A program made the position numbers and the translations under genes. A stretch of 46,919 nucleotides of DNA from an uncultured Prevotella sp. (lineage in GTDB: Bacteria > Bacteroidota > Bacteroidia > Bacteroidales > Bacteroidaceae). The stretch spans positions 1-46,919 of the forward strand of contig UQCW01000016.1 of NCBI GenBank assembly GCA_900539625.1, read 5' to 3'. Positions within the stretch are counted from its first letter, which is position 1. Each line of letters begins with the position of its first letter. Of the stretch, positions 1-9,573 are shown piece by piece. The notes beneath the pieces were generated by a model. It was not told where the DNA came from. It did not search any database and worked only from the letters and a program-made list of their open reading frames with translations.

Positions 1-17
1 ACAAATCATCTTGTTGG

Positions 18-110
18 CCCGCCCGGGCCCCCCCCCCCCCGGGCGCGGGGGGGCCCGCCGCGCGGCGGGGGGGCGGGGGGGGGGGCGCCCCCCCCCCCCG
101 GCCCCCCCCC
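18..110. other. G/C homopolymer low-complexity tract, probable sequence artefact
   Basis: This stretch is almost entirely runs of C and G with no other base. It is unlike anything else in the window and lies at its very edge, which suggests a failed read end or assembly artefact rather than biology. The bases from about 111 to 274 are normal in composition but hold no gene I can support. Confidence 0.75.
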
Positions 111-274
111 ACCAGATATAGGATTTGAATCGAGAGACACTGTTGCAGCATCTTCATCACATGTCACGAGGATGTGCGAAAACAGAGAAAAGAGGCGGAG
201 CAGGCGGTTTGAGATGCTTGTTCGTTGAACCCGAGCGGCCGATGGCAGACGTTCCCGCCCCACTCCACACATAT

Positions 275-309
275 AAAAAAGAGCGGCCTCGCGGGGCCGC
301 TCTTTTTTT
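275..309 (-). terminator. Intrinsic terminator closing the minus-strand gene block
   Basis: A near-perfect hairpin (arm AAGAGCGGCC with its complement GGCCGCTCTT, loop of about six bases) is flanked by A-runs on the left and T-runs on the right. It lies just downstream of the stop of the DUF4488 gene and could work in both directions. Confidence 0.85.
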
Positions 310-316
310 ATGTAAA

Positions 317-766
317 TCAGTGATTACCTTCTGGTTTTCTTGGTCTTTCGAGTTTCACGCGAATCCATTTCTCGTGTGCCTCACGTGTATGTCCTGGCAT
401 TTTGTAAGACACCTGCAAGGTGTCGTTGTCCGCAAGGTGGAAGATGAGTTGGTTATCTTTCCCCTTCAGTTGTGGGTCGGTGATCGACCCCGTGATGTGC
501 TCCACGATGGTGGAGTCGTTGACCATTTTATATGTGCCTTCATTGGTGATGACACTCTGGCCGGAGCGGTTGACGATGAGGAACGTGCTGAAAGTGCCAT
601 CACTTCTCAACACCTTCCATACCGGGAGAAGCATGGTGTGGCCGTCGGTCTTTGACACCTGCACCTGCTGCCAGATACCTTCCAAAGATTCAGGCTTCAC
701 GCTGTCGGCCATGACTTGCAGACCCATAAGCGGGGCGGCAAGGAGAAGAAACAATAACTTTTTCAT
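317..766 (-). CDS. DUF4488-like secreted protein
   Basis: The 149-residue product begins with a signal peptide (residues 1-20, hydrophobic LLFLLLAAPLMG ending near VMA). The rest is a small beta-rich domain with the pattern LEGIWQQVQ...VWKVLRSDGTFSTF...GTYKM...I.FHL, typical of the lipocalin-like DUF4488 family of Bacteroidetes. The family probably forms a small barrel in the periplasm or at the surface; its ligand is unknown. It is the last gene of a minus-strand series, 39 bases after the preceding lipoprotein gene, and is followed by a strong terminator. The family call rests on remembered sequence pattern and should be confirmed by a profile search. Confidence 0.75.
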   Translation of the reverse strand: MKKLLFLLLAAPLMGLQVMADSVKPESLEGIWQQVQVSKTDGHTMLLPVWKVLRSDGTFSTFLIVNRSGQSVITNEGTYKMVNDSTIVEHITGSITDPQLKGKDNQLIFHLADNDTLQVSYKMPGHTREAHEKWIRVKLERPRKPEGNH

Positions 767-805
767 GGATGATTTTTTTATTAGATATTTTCAATGAGCA
801 GATGC

Positions 806-1315
806 TCAGTTTTTCTCCTTCTGCTGTTTCACCTCAACGGGCATGACTTCCTCGCGGTATTTGTTTTTTATTTTCACGAGCAAAATTGGACGCATGGTTG
901 ACATCATCTCCTCACCGCGCTTCACGGTGTAATACATTCTCAGACCCTGTGAGGCGCCCTTTTCCAGGCGTAAAGGGATGATTTCCGTTGAGACGTTTGT
1001 TTCGGGCAATACGATGGCAATGACCGATTCCTTTGAGAAATCAATGGACGTCGGGGCGCCGTCTTTTCCCATCACGGCGGCCATGCCAAAGAGACCAGAA
1101 AACTCTTCCTGCTTGGTGATAAGCGGATAGGAGATACCGACCACGTTGTTCTTCAGGAAATAGTTGTTCATCACCACGTATGGGATGTTCATCACTGTCT
1201 CTTTCTGATGTTTATCTGATAGATGCTGTATCGAACGGCAGGCAGTGGTTAAGCACGCTGCGGCGAGACAGATGACCATTGCAGGCATCCATATTTTGAG
1301 GCTCTTGAGTTTCAT
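806..1315 (-). CDS. Small lipoprotein of unknown function, possibly PrcB-like
   Basis: The open frame extends upstream to 1384, but the methionine at 1313-1315 starts a good lipoprotein signal (MKLKSLKIW, hydrophobic stretch, then LTTAC with Cys26 as likely lipidation site; LAAAC at Cys21 is an alternative), so I chose that start (169 aa). The mature domain has the pattern IDFSKESVIAIVLPET followed by beta strands, which faintly recalls the C-terminal PrcB-type domain found in some Bacteroidetes lipoproteins. No catalytic motif is visible. It lies 70 bases after the DUF3108 gene and 39 before the DUF4488 gene, so probably in the same transcript. The function is unknown. Confidence 0.65.
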   Translation of the reverse strand: MKLKSLKIWMPAMVICLAAACLTTACRSIQHLSDKHQKETVMNIPYVVMNNYFLKNNVVGISYPLITKQEEFSGLFGMAAVMGKDGAPTSIDFSKESVIAIVLPETNVSTEIIPLRLEKGASQGLRMYYTVKRGEEMMSTMRPILLVKIKNKYREEVMPVEVKQQKEKN

Positions 1316-1385
1316 ATTGTTGAATGGATTAGGATATACTAAACAAAAAGGCAAGGAGCGGCCAAGATAAGCCGTCATTACCAAA

Positions 1386-2195
1386 TCACTTCAATTTTGC
1401 CGTCTGCGGGTTTCTGATGCCACTGGCCCCCGTCAAGAAGGCTTTGGCCGTTCCGAAGTTGAGGTTGAGGTCAAGACGCACGGGGAGGTGGTTTTTGTCG
1501 TCGGTGATATAGAACTTCACGACTTCCTTTTCCTCTCCATTCTCAGTCTCCATGAAAGAGAAGACGAGGCAGCGATAGGTCGTCGACGAGTTTTCCATCT
1601 TGAATTTCTTCTTGCCACGGTAAACGATGGCCTGCCAGTCGCAGTTGTTGCCGTCGGCCATGAGGAAGCGCATGCGTGTTCCAACCTTAAAGTCTTTGGG
1701 GTCAAACGAACGGGCCCGCAGCAGCATGCTGATCATGTCGAAAGCACAATAGTGTGAATGGAGTTTTTTGATTGAGGGCGCGTTGTTGTTACGCTGGTAG
1801 CGCATCTTGACGTGGCTCTCGCCGCCGCTGTAGGAATACCACACCTCGTTGCGGCGGTAAGTGCTTCCCTCATACGCCCCTTTGCGGAAATAGCGCGGAA
1901 CGAGGTCGAGGTCGCAATAGGAAAGGAGCGTGTCGCGCATGACGAAGAAGCGGTCGGCCTTCTGCGAGCCACGCGTGATGAGATAGGTCCTATAGGCTGG
2001 CTTGCCGTTGTAGGTGCTCTGCGTGATGTTCATGTAAGCCGTTCCAGCCTTCACCCATACAAACTTCCAATTGAAATAGAGATCATACATCAGCGTCTCT
2101 CCGCTTTTGAAAGCCGTATTTCTTGAAGAACACTGTGCCGATGCCGCCACGACGGTGAACACCAGCATGACGAGGAGTGTAGATAACCTTTTCAT
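1386..2195 (-). CDS. DUF3108 family secreted protein
   Basis: The product (269 aa from ATG at 2193-2195; an upstream in-frame TTG at 2204 is less likely) has a signal peptide ending near ASAQ. The mature sequence starts with FKSGETLMYDLYFNWKFVWV and continues with KAGTAYMNI, the hallmark of DUF3108 proteins: a beta-rich domain that opens with a G-E-x-L-x-Y-x-x-x-W motif. Members are periplasmic or outer-membrane-associated proteins of unknown role, common in Bacteroidetes. It lies 15 bases after the large Ig-like lipoprotein gene, suggesting co-transcription. I see no frame disruption. Confidence 0.85.
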   Translation of the reverse strand: MKRLSTLLVMLVFTVVAASAQCSSRNTAFKSGETLMYDLYFNWKFVWVKAGTAYMNITQSTYNGKPAYRTYLITRGSQKADRFFVMRDTLLSYCDLDLVPRYFRKGAYEGSTYRRNEVWYSYSGGESHVKMRYQRNNNAPSIKKLHSHYCAFDMISMLLRARSFDPKDFKVGTRMRFLMADGNNCDWQAIVYRGKKKFKMENSSTTYRCLVFSFMETENGEEKEVVKFYITDDKNHLPVRLDLNLNFGTAKAFLTGASGIRNPQTAKLK

Positions 2196-2210
2196 AATTG
2201 TCAAAAACTT

Positions 2211-4154
2211 TTATCTTTTATTTCTTTCCCGCTCCGCGTTGCGGTTGCGGATGGTTTTCACCTTGTCGGCCTTCTGCTTGATCAGGCTCGCTGGTTTCTG
2301 CTTCGTCAGCGGCAGTTCCTTCACGCGCCAAACCTGCTCAATGTCCCAGTTTGGCCGCACTTCAATCTCCGTTGGATAATAAAACACTTCCTCTGGCTCC
2401 TGCTGCTTGAAGAAGTCGCCCGTGTCCCATCGTCCGTTGAGATTACGGTCGTTGAAGGCCCGGAGATAGTATTTCCCTGGTTTGATATAGAAGAAGTCGG
2501 CGCGACGGCTGGCATTGACGCGTTGCTGGCGTTCCACTCGCGAATCAGACGAGAGCACCTGCACCGTCATGGTGGTGTCGGCGCCAGGGAGCGAAACAAA
2601 GAGCGCTCCGAAATCCTCTTCCTGTCCGAATCTGAGGGTGTATTTCAAACGGGAGTTCACCTTTCCTGAAAGGCCCTGGATGGCGGCAGAGTCCACCTCC
2701 AGTTCGTAGCGCTGCCCGTATCGCCATTCACCGATGACGCCGAAATCCATGAGCAGTCCCTCCTTCGGGGGCGACATCTCCCACGGGGCGTCCACCAGTG
2801 TGGAGTCGTTGATTGCACGACGCAGATGAATTGCCGCCGTGTCGATATTCATAATGGGTTCGTCAAACATGAGGCGCGGATTCTGCATGGGCGAGGCCAG
2901 TGACGAAATGCTCGACTTCACGTTGAGGTGCTTCACGGGCATCGTCTCCTGCGAGAAATCGCCGCGCTTGTGGCGCTTCTCCAGTCGCTTCTTGAATTTC
3001 TCCATCTCCTCAGCCTGCGCCTTGAGGCGGCGTGCCATCGTCTGCCTCGGCACGAGCATGAGCGTGTCGGAAGTTGTCACAACGTTTTCCCCGAGAGAAT
3101 CCACATAGGCATCGTAGGTGAGCGTCATCTGCAACGAATCGACGGCAGGCATGCCCACGTCTTTCAGCCAATAGGTGATGGTGTCGTTGCCGGGCGAGCG
3201 CTGCACCAAGAGGTCGTTGTCGGCATCGAAATTGATGCCCTTGAGCACCGGCACCATCTTCGAGGGCGCCGTGAAATAGAAGCGGAAGTATTCTGGCACG
3301 TCTCGCTGCGATTTCAGGAAATGGCGGTCGGTGTTTTTGGGTTGGAAAGCCAAGAGCACCAGATTGTCGGGCATGTAATGCGTGTAGCGGACGGTTTTGA
3401 TGGAGTCGTAGTAAATCGTGTCGCGCCAAACCGTGTCGTAGCGCACATCAGGGAATGCCGAAGGCCGCACAATGGTTTTGAGCGACGCCAGCATCTCGCC
3501 GCGCGAGAGCATGAAATCGCCGTCAACATCCTTGAGCGCATAGACGCGGTAAGCCCCCGGGGCAATGCCCTTGATGGAGAAAAATCCGCGTCCGTCGGTT
3601 CTCGCCACGCGGTCGAAAGGTTTGGTGGTGAAAGCCGTATCGGTCGTGTCGCTATGCAGTCCCACCAAAATTCCCTTGAGAGGTTCGAGGTTCTCAGCGG
3701 CCAAGACGTTTCCCGACACCTCCATCGTGTCGAGCGCTTCGCCCGTTGAGAAATAATAAGTGAACTGCCCCAAAGGGTTTCCCTCGTTGTTGTCCTCAAT
3801 GGCGTCAGAAAAGTCGATGGTATAGGTGGTGTTGTTTTTCAGAGAGTCGGCAAGGGCCACCGTTATGTGTTTTCCTCCCACCTTTATCTCCGGCGAGAGC
3901 AACTGCGGCGGCGACACCGTGACTTTCTCTATAGCATTTTCCACGCGGATGTTTTCGTCGAAAGCGATGGTCACCTTCTTGCTCTTCACGCCACGCTGAC
4001 CTAAGGCCGGCGACATCGACACGATGCGCGGCGGCGTCTCGTCATAGGGGCCGCCGTCGGGGCCGCTTCCCGGATTGGCACAGCCAGCGAGCAACGCCAC
4101 CATGAGTAGCGAAAGCAGACGCAGGGACTGGGACAGGGTTTCCTTGATGTGCAT
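2211..4154 (-). CDS. Large Ig-like (Big_5) lipoprotein
   Basis: The 647-residue product starts with a lipoprotein signal (hydrophobic LLSLLMVALLAGC, Cys25 as lipidation site). After a Gly/Pro-rich linker, residues 40-135 have the pattern PPRIVSMSPALGQRGV...ITIAFDENI...TYTIDFSDAIEDNNEGNP, the Bacterial Ig-like domain 5 (SbsA-type) seen in many Bacteroidetes outer-membrane lipoproteins. Residues 140-240 (SGNVLAAENLEPLKGILVGL ... AYRVYALKDVDGD) look like a carboxypeptidase-regulatory-type beta sandwich. The C-terminal part repeats similar beta patterns, ending with a strongly basic tail. It probably sits on the outer membrane surface or periplasmic face. It lies 33 bases after the GH3-family gene. 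The exact role is unknown. Confidence 0.85.
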   Translation of the reverse strand: MHIKETLSQSLRLLSLLMVALLAGCANPGSGPDGGPYDETPPRIVSMSPALGQRGVKSKKVTIAFDENIRVENAIEKVTVSPPQLLSPEIKVGGKHITVALADSLKNNTTYTIDFSDAIEDNNEGNPLGQFTYYFSTGEALDTMEVSGNVLAAENLEPLKGILVGLHSDTTDTAFTTKPFDRVARTDGRGFFSIKGIAPGAYRVYALKDVDGDFMLSRGEMLASLKTIVRPSAFPDVRYDTVWRDTIYYDSIKTVRYTHYMPDNLVLLAFQPKNTDRHFLKSQRDVPEYFRFYFTAPSKMVPVLKGINFDADNDLLVQRSPGNDTITYWLKDVGMPAVDSLQMTLTYDAYVDSLGENVVTTSDTLMLVPRQTMARRLKAQAEEMEKFKKRLEKRHKRGDFSQETMPVKHLNVKSSISSLASPMQNPRLMFDEPIMNIDTAAIHLRRAINDSTLVDAPWEMSPPKEGLLMDFGVIGEWRYGQRYELEVDSAAIQGLSGKVNSRLKYTLRFGQEEDFGALFVSLPGADTTMTVQVLSSDSRVERQQRVNASRRADFFYIKPGKYYLRAFNDRNLNGRWDTGDFFKQQEPEEVFYYPTEIEVRPNWDIEQVWRVKELPLTKQKPASLIKQKADKVKTIRNRNAERERNKR

Positions 4155-4187
4155 GAGATATTGTTTTTATGAAAAAGAGATAGAAAA

Positions 4188-5705
4188 TTATCCCTCGTTG
4201 GTGTTGAGAGCGAGCACCTGGTCGATGATGTCGCGGTTGTTTGCCAAGCGTGGCACCTTATGCTGTCCGCCCAGTTTTCCGCGGCTCTTGAGCCAGTCGT
4301 TGAAGAGGTTACGGCGTGCTGGGATGATTTCAAGGGCCTGCAGCGTGAGACTCTTATAACGCTTGGCCTCATAGTCGGAATTGATGCGCTGGAGCGCTTC
4401 GTCGAGCAGAGTGGCAAAAGCCTTGAGGTCTTGCGGCGCTTTCTCAAATTCGATGACCCACTGATGGCGGCAGCGGCCTTCGGCATCCATAAACACCGGT
4501 GCGGCAGTATATTCGCTCACCACGGCGCCCGTTTTCTGGCAAGCCTCAGCAAGCCCCTTTTCGGCGTTGTCAACGATGAGTTCTTCGCCGAAAGCATTGA
4601 TGAAACTCTTTGTTCGGCCAGAGATGACAAACTTATAAGGGTTGGTGGAGGTGAACTTCACCGTGTCGCCAATCTGGTAGCGCCAGAGGCCGCAGGTCGT
4701 GGAGATGACAATGGCATAGTTGCGCCCCTTCTCAACACCCCACAAAGGCACAGCCACCGCGTCCTTGCGGCCCACTTCCTCCAAGGGGATGAACTCGAAG
4801 AAGACGCCGTAGTCAATCATCAGCATCATGGCCACGTCGGACGGATCGTCCTGCAAACCGAAGAAACCTTCAGAGGCGTTGTAGGTCTCCATATAATGCA
4901 TGCCCTCGCTCTTGATGAGCTGACGATATTGCTCACGATAGGGCGTGAAAGCCACGCCGCCGTGGAAGAACACTTCCAAATTGGGCCACACCTGGTCGAT
5001 GGAACTCTTGCCAGTGATTTCCAGTGTGCGGTTGAGCACCGCCATCATCCATGAAGGCACTCCCGAAAGGTTCGTCACATTTTGCTTTGAAGCGATTTCG
5101 GCAATGCGGTCGCGCTTCTCTTCGAAATCAGAGAGCAGGGCAACACGCTTTGGCGGCGTGCGCACCACGTTGACCAACGGATTGATATTCTCAATCAAAA
5201 TGGCACTCAAATCGCCAACAAGCGAATGCGGCAGGTTATAGTTGGGCGCATGGCTACCTCCCAGAATGAGGGCGCGACCATCGAAAAGGCGGCTCTTGGG
5301 ATTGTTGCGCAAATAGAGGCTCACACAGTCGGTGCCTCCAGCATAGTGTGTGTCATGCAGGCCATCGCGGCTCACGGGGATGAACTTGCTCTTGTCGTTG
5401 GTGGTTCCCGATGACTTGCCATACCATTTCACGGTTCCCGGCCAAAGGATGTCGCTTTCGCCATGACGCATGCGGTCGATATATCCTTTCAGTTCCTCAT
5501 AGGTGCTGATGGGCACCTTTTCGGCAAACTGTTCGTAGTTGCTGATGTCGGCATAATGGTGTTCCTTACCCCAAAGCGTATTTTCAGCACGGCCGACAAG
5601 ACGTGCCAACACCTGGCGCTGCACTTCTTCTGCCTGCGTGGCATAGCGCTCAAGGCGGTTCGTGCGGCGAACAAAAAACGGGCGTATGATGGATGTTAAA
5701 GACAT
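4188..5705 (-). CDS. GH3 auxin-responsive promoter family acyl-adenylating enzyme
   Basis: The 505-residue protein (ATG at 5703-5705; the upstream TTG at 5711 is less likely) matches the GH3 family of the ANL adenylating-enzyme superfamily, which activates carboxylic acids with ATP and conjugates them to amines. Visible motifs are the phosphate-binding loop YGKSSGTTNDKSKF around residues 96-108, YNASEGFFGLQ in the middle, and WRYQIGDTVKFTS further on. Length agrees with bacterial GH3 proteins. The substrate in Bacteroidetes is not established to my knowledge. It is separated from nadB by about 146 bases containing a hairpin and from the next lipoprotein gene by 33 bases. Confidence 0.9.
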   Translation of the reverse strand: MSLTSIIRPFFVRRTNRLERYATQAEEVQRQVLARLVGRAENTLWGKEHHYADISNYEQFAEKVPISTYEELKGYIDRMRHGESDILWPGTVKWYGKSSGTTNDKSKFIPVSRDGLHDTHYAGGTDCVSLYLRNNPKSRLFDGRALILGGSHAPNYNLPHSLVGDLSAILIENINPLVNVVRTPPKRVALLSDFEEKRDRIAEIASKQNVTNLSGVPSWMMAVLNRTLEITGKSSIDQVWPNLEVFFHGGVAFTPYREQYRQLIKSEGMHYMETYNASEGFFGLQDDPSDVAMMLMIDYGVFFEFIPLEEVGRKDAVAVPLWGVEKGRNYAIVISTTCGLWRYQIGDTVKFTSTNPYKFVISGRTKSFINAFGEELIVDNAEKGLAEACQKTGAVVSEYTAAPVFMDAEGRCRHQWVIEFEKAPQDLKAFATLLDEALQRINSDYEAKRYKSLTLQALEIIPARRNLFNDWLKSRGKLGGQHKVPRLANNRDIIDQVLALNTNEG

Positions 5706-5761
5706 ATTCAATTTTTAAATGGGAAACGGGGGCAGCTTTATGCTTTCTAAGTTTCACCAAT

Positions 5762-5803
5762 AGAAAGCAGGTGGCCGAAAGCCGATTCGACCACCTGTGT
5801 TTC
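5762..5803 (-). terminator. Hairpin terminator between nadB and the GH3-family gene
   Basis: The arms CAGGTGG (5768-5774) and CCACCTG (5791-5797) are perfectly complementary. The stem extends inward with CGAA/TTCG and outward with AGAAA/TTTCT. Read on the minus strand, it is followed by a short T-rich stretch. It lies just after the nadB stop and probably ends or attenuates that transcript. Confidence 0.55.
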
Positions 5804-5851
5804 TCTTTTATTTGGATGTTCAGCTTATTTTTTTCCCGAGGAAACCGCTTC

Positions 5852-7441
5852 TCAGTTTTGGTCGTATGCGTGTTTCGGATAGTCGATGGTGTAATGCAGT
5901 CCACGGCTTTCCTTGCGCTCAATGGCCTGCCGCGTGATGAGATATCCCACGTTGATCATGTTGCGGAGCTCGCAAATATCGCGGGTGGCCTTCACGCGCT
6001 TAAACAATTCCTCGGTCTCTTCATAGAGCAAATCGAGACGCGTCCATGCGCGTTTGAGGCGCAGATCGCTACGCACGATGCCCACATAATTCGACATCAC
6101 CTGCTCCACTTCGCGCACGTCCTGTGCAATCAACACCTTCTCTTCGTTGCTCATCGTGCCCTCGTCATTCCATTCCGGCACACGCTCGTTGAATTCATAT
6201 TCGTCGATGTGTGCCAGCGAGTGTTTGGCAGCAGCTTCAGCATACACCACAGCCTCAATGAGCGAATTGGAAGCCAAGCGGTTTCCGCCGTGCAGACCCG
6301 TGCAAGAGCATTCGCCAACGGCATAGAGGCGATGGATGCTTGAGCAGGCGTTGAGATCCACCTTGATGCCGCCGCAGAGATAATGGGCGCAAGGGGCAAC
6401 GGGTATGTATTGCTTCGTGATGTCAATGCCGATGGAGAGACATTTGGCGTAGATGTTCGGGAAATGATGTTTCGTCTCCTCCGGGTTTTTATGCGTCACG
6501 TCAAGACAGACGTGGTCGATGCCGTGGATTTTCATTTCCTTATCGATGGCACGCGCCACGATGTCACGCGGGGCCAGGGAGAGGCGTTTGTCGTATTTCT
6601 GCATAAACTCCTCGCCGTTTGGCAGGCGAAGGATGCCGCCGTAACCGCGCATAGCCTCCGTGATGAGATAGGCAGGATGCGTTTCTCCAGAATGGAAGAG
6701 CGCCGTTGGGTGGAACTGGATAAATTCCATGTCCTTCACCGTTGCCTTGGCACGATAGGCCATAGCAATGCCATCGCCCGTGGCGATGTCTGGATTGGTG
6801 GTAGTGGCATAAACTGCTCCGCAGCCACCAGTGGCCAACACCGTGACACGCGAGAGAATGGTGTCGATTTTCTTCGTGTCGGGGTCGAGCACATAAGCAC
6901 CGTAACATTCGATGTCGGGCGTACGACGCGTCACTTCCACACCCAAATGGTGCTGCGTGATGATTTCCACGGCGAAATGGTTTTCCAGCAGCGTGATGTT
7001 CGGCGTTTTTTTCACCGCCTCGATGAGTCCGCGCTGAATCTCGAAGCCCGTGTCGTCGGCATGATGAAGAATGCGAAATTCGGAGTGTCCGCCCTCGCGG
7101 TGGAGGTCGAAAGAACCGTCTTCATTCTTGTCGAAGTTCACGCCCCACTTTAGCAGACGCTCAATGCCGGCAGGCGCATTGCGCACCACCTGTTCAACGG
7201 CCCGCGGATCGCTGATGTAATCGCCAGCAATCATCGTGTCGCGGATGTGCTTGTTGAAATCATCCACTTTGAGGTTCGTCACAGAGGCAATACCACCCTG
7301 CGCCTTGGCCGTGTTGGCCTCCTCAATGGAAGTTTTGCAAACGAGGGCCACCTTGCCTTTGCCCGAGGCAGCCACCTGGAGGGCGTAACTCATCCCGGCC
7401 ACACCGGAACCAATTACCAAGAAGTCGAATTTACGTATCAT
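5852..7441 (-). CDS. nadB: L-aspartate oxidase
   Basis: NadB oxidises L-aspartate to iminoaspartate with FAD, the first step of de novo NAD synthesis in the cytoplasm. The 529-residue product has the FAD Rossmann motif VIGSGVAGMSYALQVA at residues 9-24, the KAQGGIASV flavin-binding segment near 47-54, and HREGGHSEFR near 114-123, an active-site signature of the succinate dehydrogenase/aspartate oxidase family. Further on lie HPTALFH and the GLHGGNRLASNSLIEA motif. NadB rather than fumarate reductase is indicated by length and absence of partners. nadA and nadC are not adjacent. The gene is transcribed divergently from the lipoprotein gene at 7839. Confidence 0.95.
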   Translation of the reverse strand: MIRKFDFLVIGSGVAGMSYALQVAASGKGKVALVCKTSIEEANTAKAQGGIASVTNLKVDDFNKHIRDTMIAGDYISDPRAVEQVVRNAPAGIERLLKWGVNFDKNEDGSFDLHREGGHSEFRILHHADDTGFEIQRGLIEAVKKTPNITLLENHFAVEIITQHHLGVEVTRRTPDIECYGAYVLDPDTKKIDTILSRVTVLATGGCGAVYATTTNPDIATGDGIAMAYRAKATVKDMEFIQFHPTALFHSGETHPAYLITEAMRGYGGILRLPNGEEFMQKYDKRLSLAPRDIVARAIDKEMKIHGIDHVCLDVTHKNPEETKHHFPNIYAKCLSIGIDITKQYIPVAPCAHYLCGGIKVDLNACSSIHRLYAVGECSCTGLHGGNRLASNSLIEAVVYAEAAAKHSLAHIDEYEFNERVPEWNDEGTMSNEEKVLIAQDVREVEQVMSNYVGIVRSDLRLKRAWTRLDLLYEETEELFKRVKATRDICELRNMINVGYLITRQAIERKESRGLHYTIDYPKHAYDQN

Positions 7442-7577
7442 TCTTCGTCGTTACTTAGATGTCGCGAAGTTACATTTTTTTTTTCGAATGATGGGAAACA
7501 CGCCGGCTATCTATATACATAGGTGTAAAAAACTCAAAAAATAAAGGGCAGTCCGTCCCCCGATAGATATAAATTAT

Positions 7578-7585
7578 TATCTTTG
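7578..7585 (+). promoter_or_regulatory. Bacteroidetes -7 element (TATCTTTG) with a ~250-nt leader
   Basis: TATCTTTG matches the Bacteroidetes TAnnTTTG -7 consensus. No convincing -33 box lies 19-21 bases upstream, so the call rests on the -7 motif alone. If correct, the lipoprotein gene at 7839 has an untranslated leader of about 245 bases. I see no known riboswitch in it. Confidence 0.5.
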
Positions 7586-7838
7586 CCCCGTTTAACGGCA
7601 AAATGTATGCACCGAAAGGCTTGCACGCACCGCATTTCAATGCCTGTTCTCGATTTTCCGTCAGATGGTCATAGTTATGATGGGATTGAAATTCCAACCG
7701 CAATGAGAAACTATAATCCACTGCAACGATGGGATTCTCTCTCCAAAAGAGGATACAGAATTTTCCTCACCATTTCCCACACCGTGAACAGCGCCTTCCG
7801 CCATTGCCAAACACCTACTTAACTACCAAATATTAATC

Positions 7839-9539
7839 ATGCAAAGCAAACTCTATTTCTCGTTAGCCCTCGCTTCGTCTGTAGCGCTAACATCATGTAA
7901 CAAGCTCGGCGAGCTCTCTGCCGACAATTTCACAGTGACCCCTTCTCCTATGGAGGCTGTGGGCGGTAAAGTGCCTGTGACCATCAACGGACGCTTTCCT
8001 GAAAAATACATGAAGAAAAAAGCCATTGTGACTGTAACCCCCGTTTTGCGCTATGCTGAAGGCAGTGCACAGGGTCAGTCTGCCACATTCCAGGGTGAGA
8101 AAGTTCAGGCCAACAACACTGAAATTTCTTACAAGGTTGGCGGCAACTACACAATGAAGAACAGCTTCAACTACGTGCCTGAAATGGCCAAGAGCGAACT
8201 CTACCTCACTTTCGACGCACAGGTCGGAAAGAAGAAGGTGAAGGTGCCTGAAGTGAAGGTGGCCGACGGTGTCATCGCCACTTCCACGCTGATCAACCGC
8301 ACTGCTGCCAGCGCCAACACGGCAACGGGCGAAGACCAGTATCAGTATGCCATCGCTCAGACCAAGGAAGCACAAATCAAATACCTCATCAACCAGGCTA
8401 ATATCCGCACGAGCGAGCTCAACAGCGTGTCTGTTAAGGACTTCGTCAAGACGCTCCGCGAAATCAAGGCCGACCAGAAGGGCTTCCAGCTCGACAACAT
8501 CGAAGTTTCGGCTTATGCTTCGCCAGAAGGTAAGTTCGACTTCAACAAGAAGTTGGCTGAAAAACGTGGCGGCACTTCAAGCGCTTACGTGAAGAAGTCT
8601 TTGAAGAAAAACAAGTTGGAAACTGATGTCGACACCCGCTATACGGCTGAAGACTGGGACGGCTTCCAGAAACTCGTGGCTGCTTCAAACATCCAGGACA
8701 AGGAAGTGATCATCCGCGTGCTCTCTATGTATGAAGACCCAGAACAGCGCGAAACGCAGATTCGCAGCCTCTCCGCTGCTTTCAACGAATTGGCTAACGA
8801 AATCCTGCCTGAATTGCGCCGTGCCCGTCTGACCATCAACTACAACATCATCGGCCGCAGCGACGACGAAATCGAAGAGCAGCTTAAGAACGACGCTTCT
8901 AAACTCTCTGTTGAAGAATTGCTCTACGCCGCAACGCTCACCGACGACGCTGCCAAGAAGGAAGACATCTACAAGAAGACGGTTCAGCTCTATCCTAACG
9001 ACTACCGCGCATACAACAACCTCGCTGAAATGGCGTTCAAGAGCGGCAACACGACTGCTGCCAAGCAATATCTCGCACAGGCGCTCCAGAAGAATGCCAA
9101 GTCAAGCGAAGCCAACGCCAACTTGGCTTTGTTGAGCCTCGTTGAAGGCAACACCGAAGCTGCTGAACAGGCTCTCGGCAAGGCTGCTGAAGCTAAAAAC
9201 TACAAGGAAGTGCTCGGCAACCTCAACATCGCCAAGGGCAACTACGCTCAGGCTGCTCAGGACCTCGCTGGCGTGAAGTCTAACAGCGCTGCTTTGGCAC
9301 AGATTCTTAACAAGGATTATGCCGCTGCCGCTCAGACGCTCGCAACGATTGCCGCTCCGGATGCTACTACGAGCTATTTGAAGGCCATCCTCTCAGCACG
9401 CACGAACCAGAACACGCAGGCACTTGCCAACTTGAAGGACGCTTTTGCTAAAGACGCTTCTCTGAAGGCACGTGCAGCCAAGGATCTTGACTTCGCCAAA
9501 TTGTTTGGCGACGCCACTTTCCAAAGCCTCATCAAATAA
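7839..9539 (+). CDS. OmpA-like and TPR-containing lipoprotein
   Basis: The 566-residue protein carries a lipoprotein signal (LALASSVALTSC, Cys20). Residues 30-150 are beta-rich. Residues 175-340 resemble an OmpA-type domain: the segment VSAYASPEGKFDFNKKLAEKRG at 223-244 has the usual sequence of strand, acidic turn and helix with Arg. From about residue 350 onward TPR-like helices follow (YPNDYRAYNNLAEMAF, then Ala-rich pairs). It is probably attached to the outer membrane and binds cell wall or partner proteins. Codon use is very biased and lysine/alanine-rich, which suggests high expression. A hairpin follows the stop. The domain order is common in Bacteroidales; the role is unknown. Confidence 0.8.
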   Translation: MQSKLYFSLALASSVALTSCNKLGELSADNFTVTPSPMEAVGGKVPVTINGRFPEKYMKKKAIVTVTPVLRYAEGSAQGQSATFQGEKVQANNTEISYKVGGNYTMKNSFNYVPEMAKSELYLTFDAQVGKKKVKVPEVKVADGVIATSTLINRTAASANTATGEDQYQYAIAQTKEAQIKYLINQANIRTSELNSVSVKDFVKTLREIKADQKGFQLDNIEVSAYASPEGKFDFNKKLAEKRGGTSSAYVKKSLKKNKLETDVDTRYTAEDWDGFQKLVAASNIQDKEVIIRVLSMYEDPEQRETQIRSLSAAFNELANEILPELRRARLTINYNIIGRSDDEIEEQLKNDASKLSVEELLYAATLTDDAAKKEDIYKKTVQLYPNDYRAYNNLAEMAFKSGNTTAAKQYLAQALQKNAKSSEANANLALLSLVEGNTEAAEQALGKAAEAKNYKEVLGNLNIAKGNYAQAAQDLAGVKSNSAALAQILNKDYAAAAQTLATIAAPDATTSYLKAILSARTNQNTQALANLKDAFAKDASLKARAAKDLDFAKLFGDATFQSLIK

Positions 9540-9573
9540 TCAAAGGAATAATTCCTTATAATTTTTTCTGCAG

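Noticed and set aside
112..180. tRNA gene on the minus strand
   Set aside because: GGATTTGAATC resembles the complement of a T-arm, but no acceptor stem, anticodon arm or D-arm can be drawn around it.
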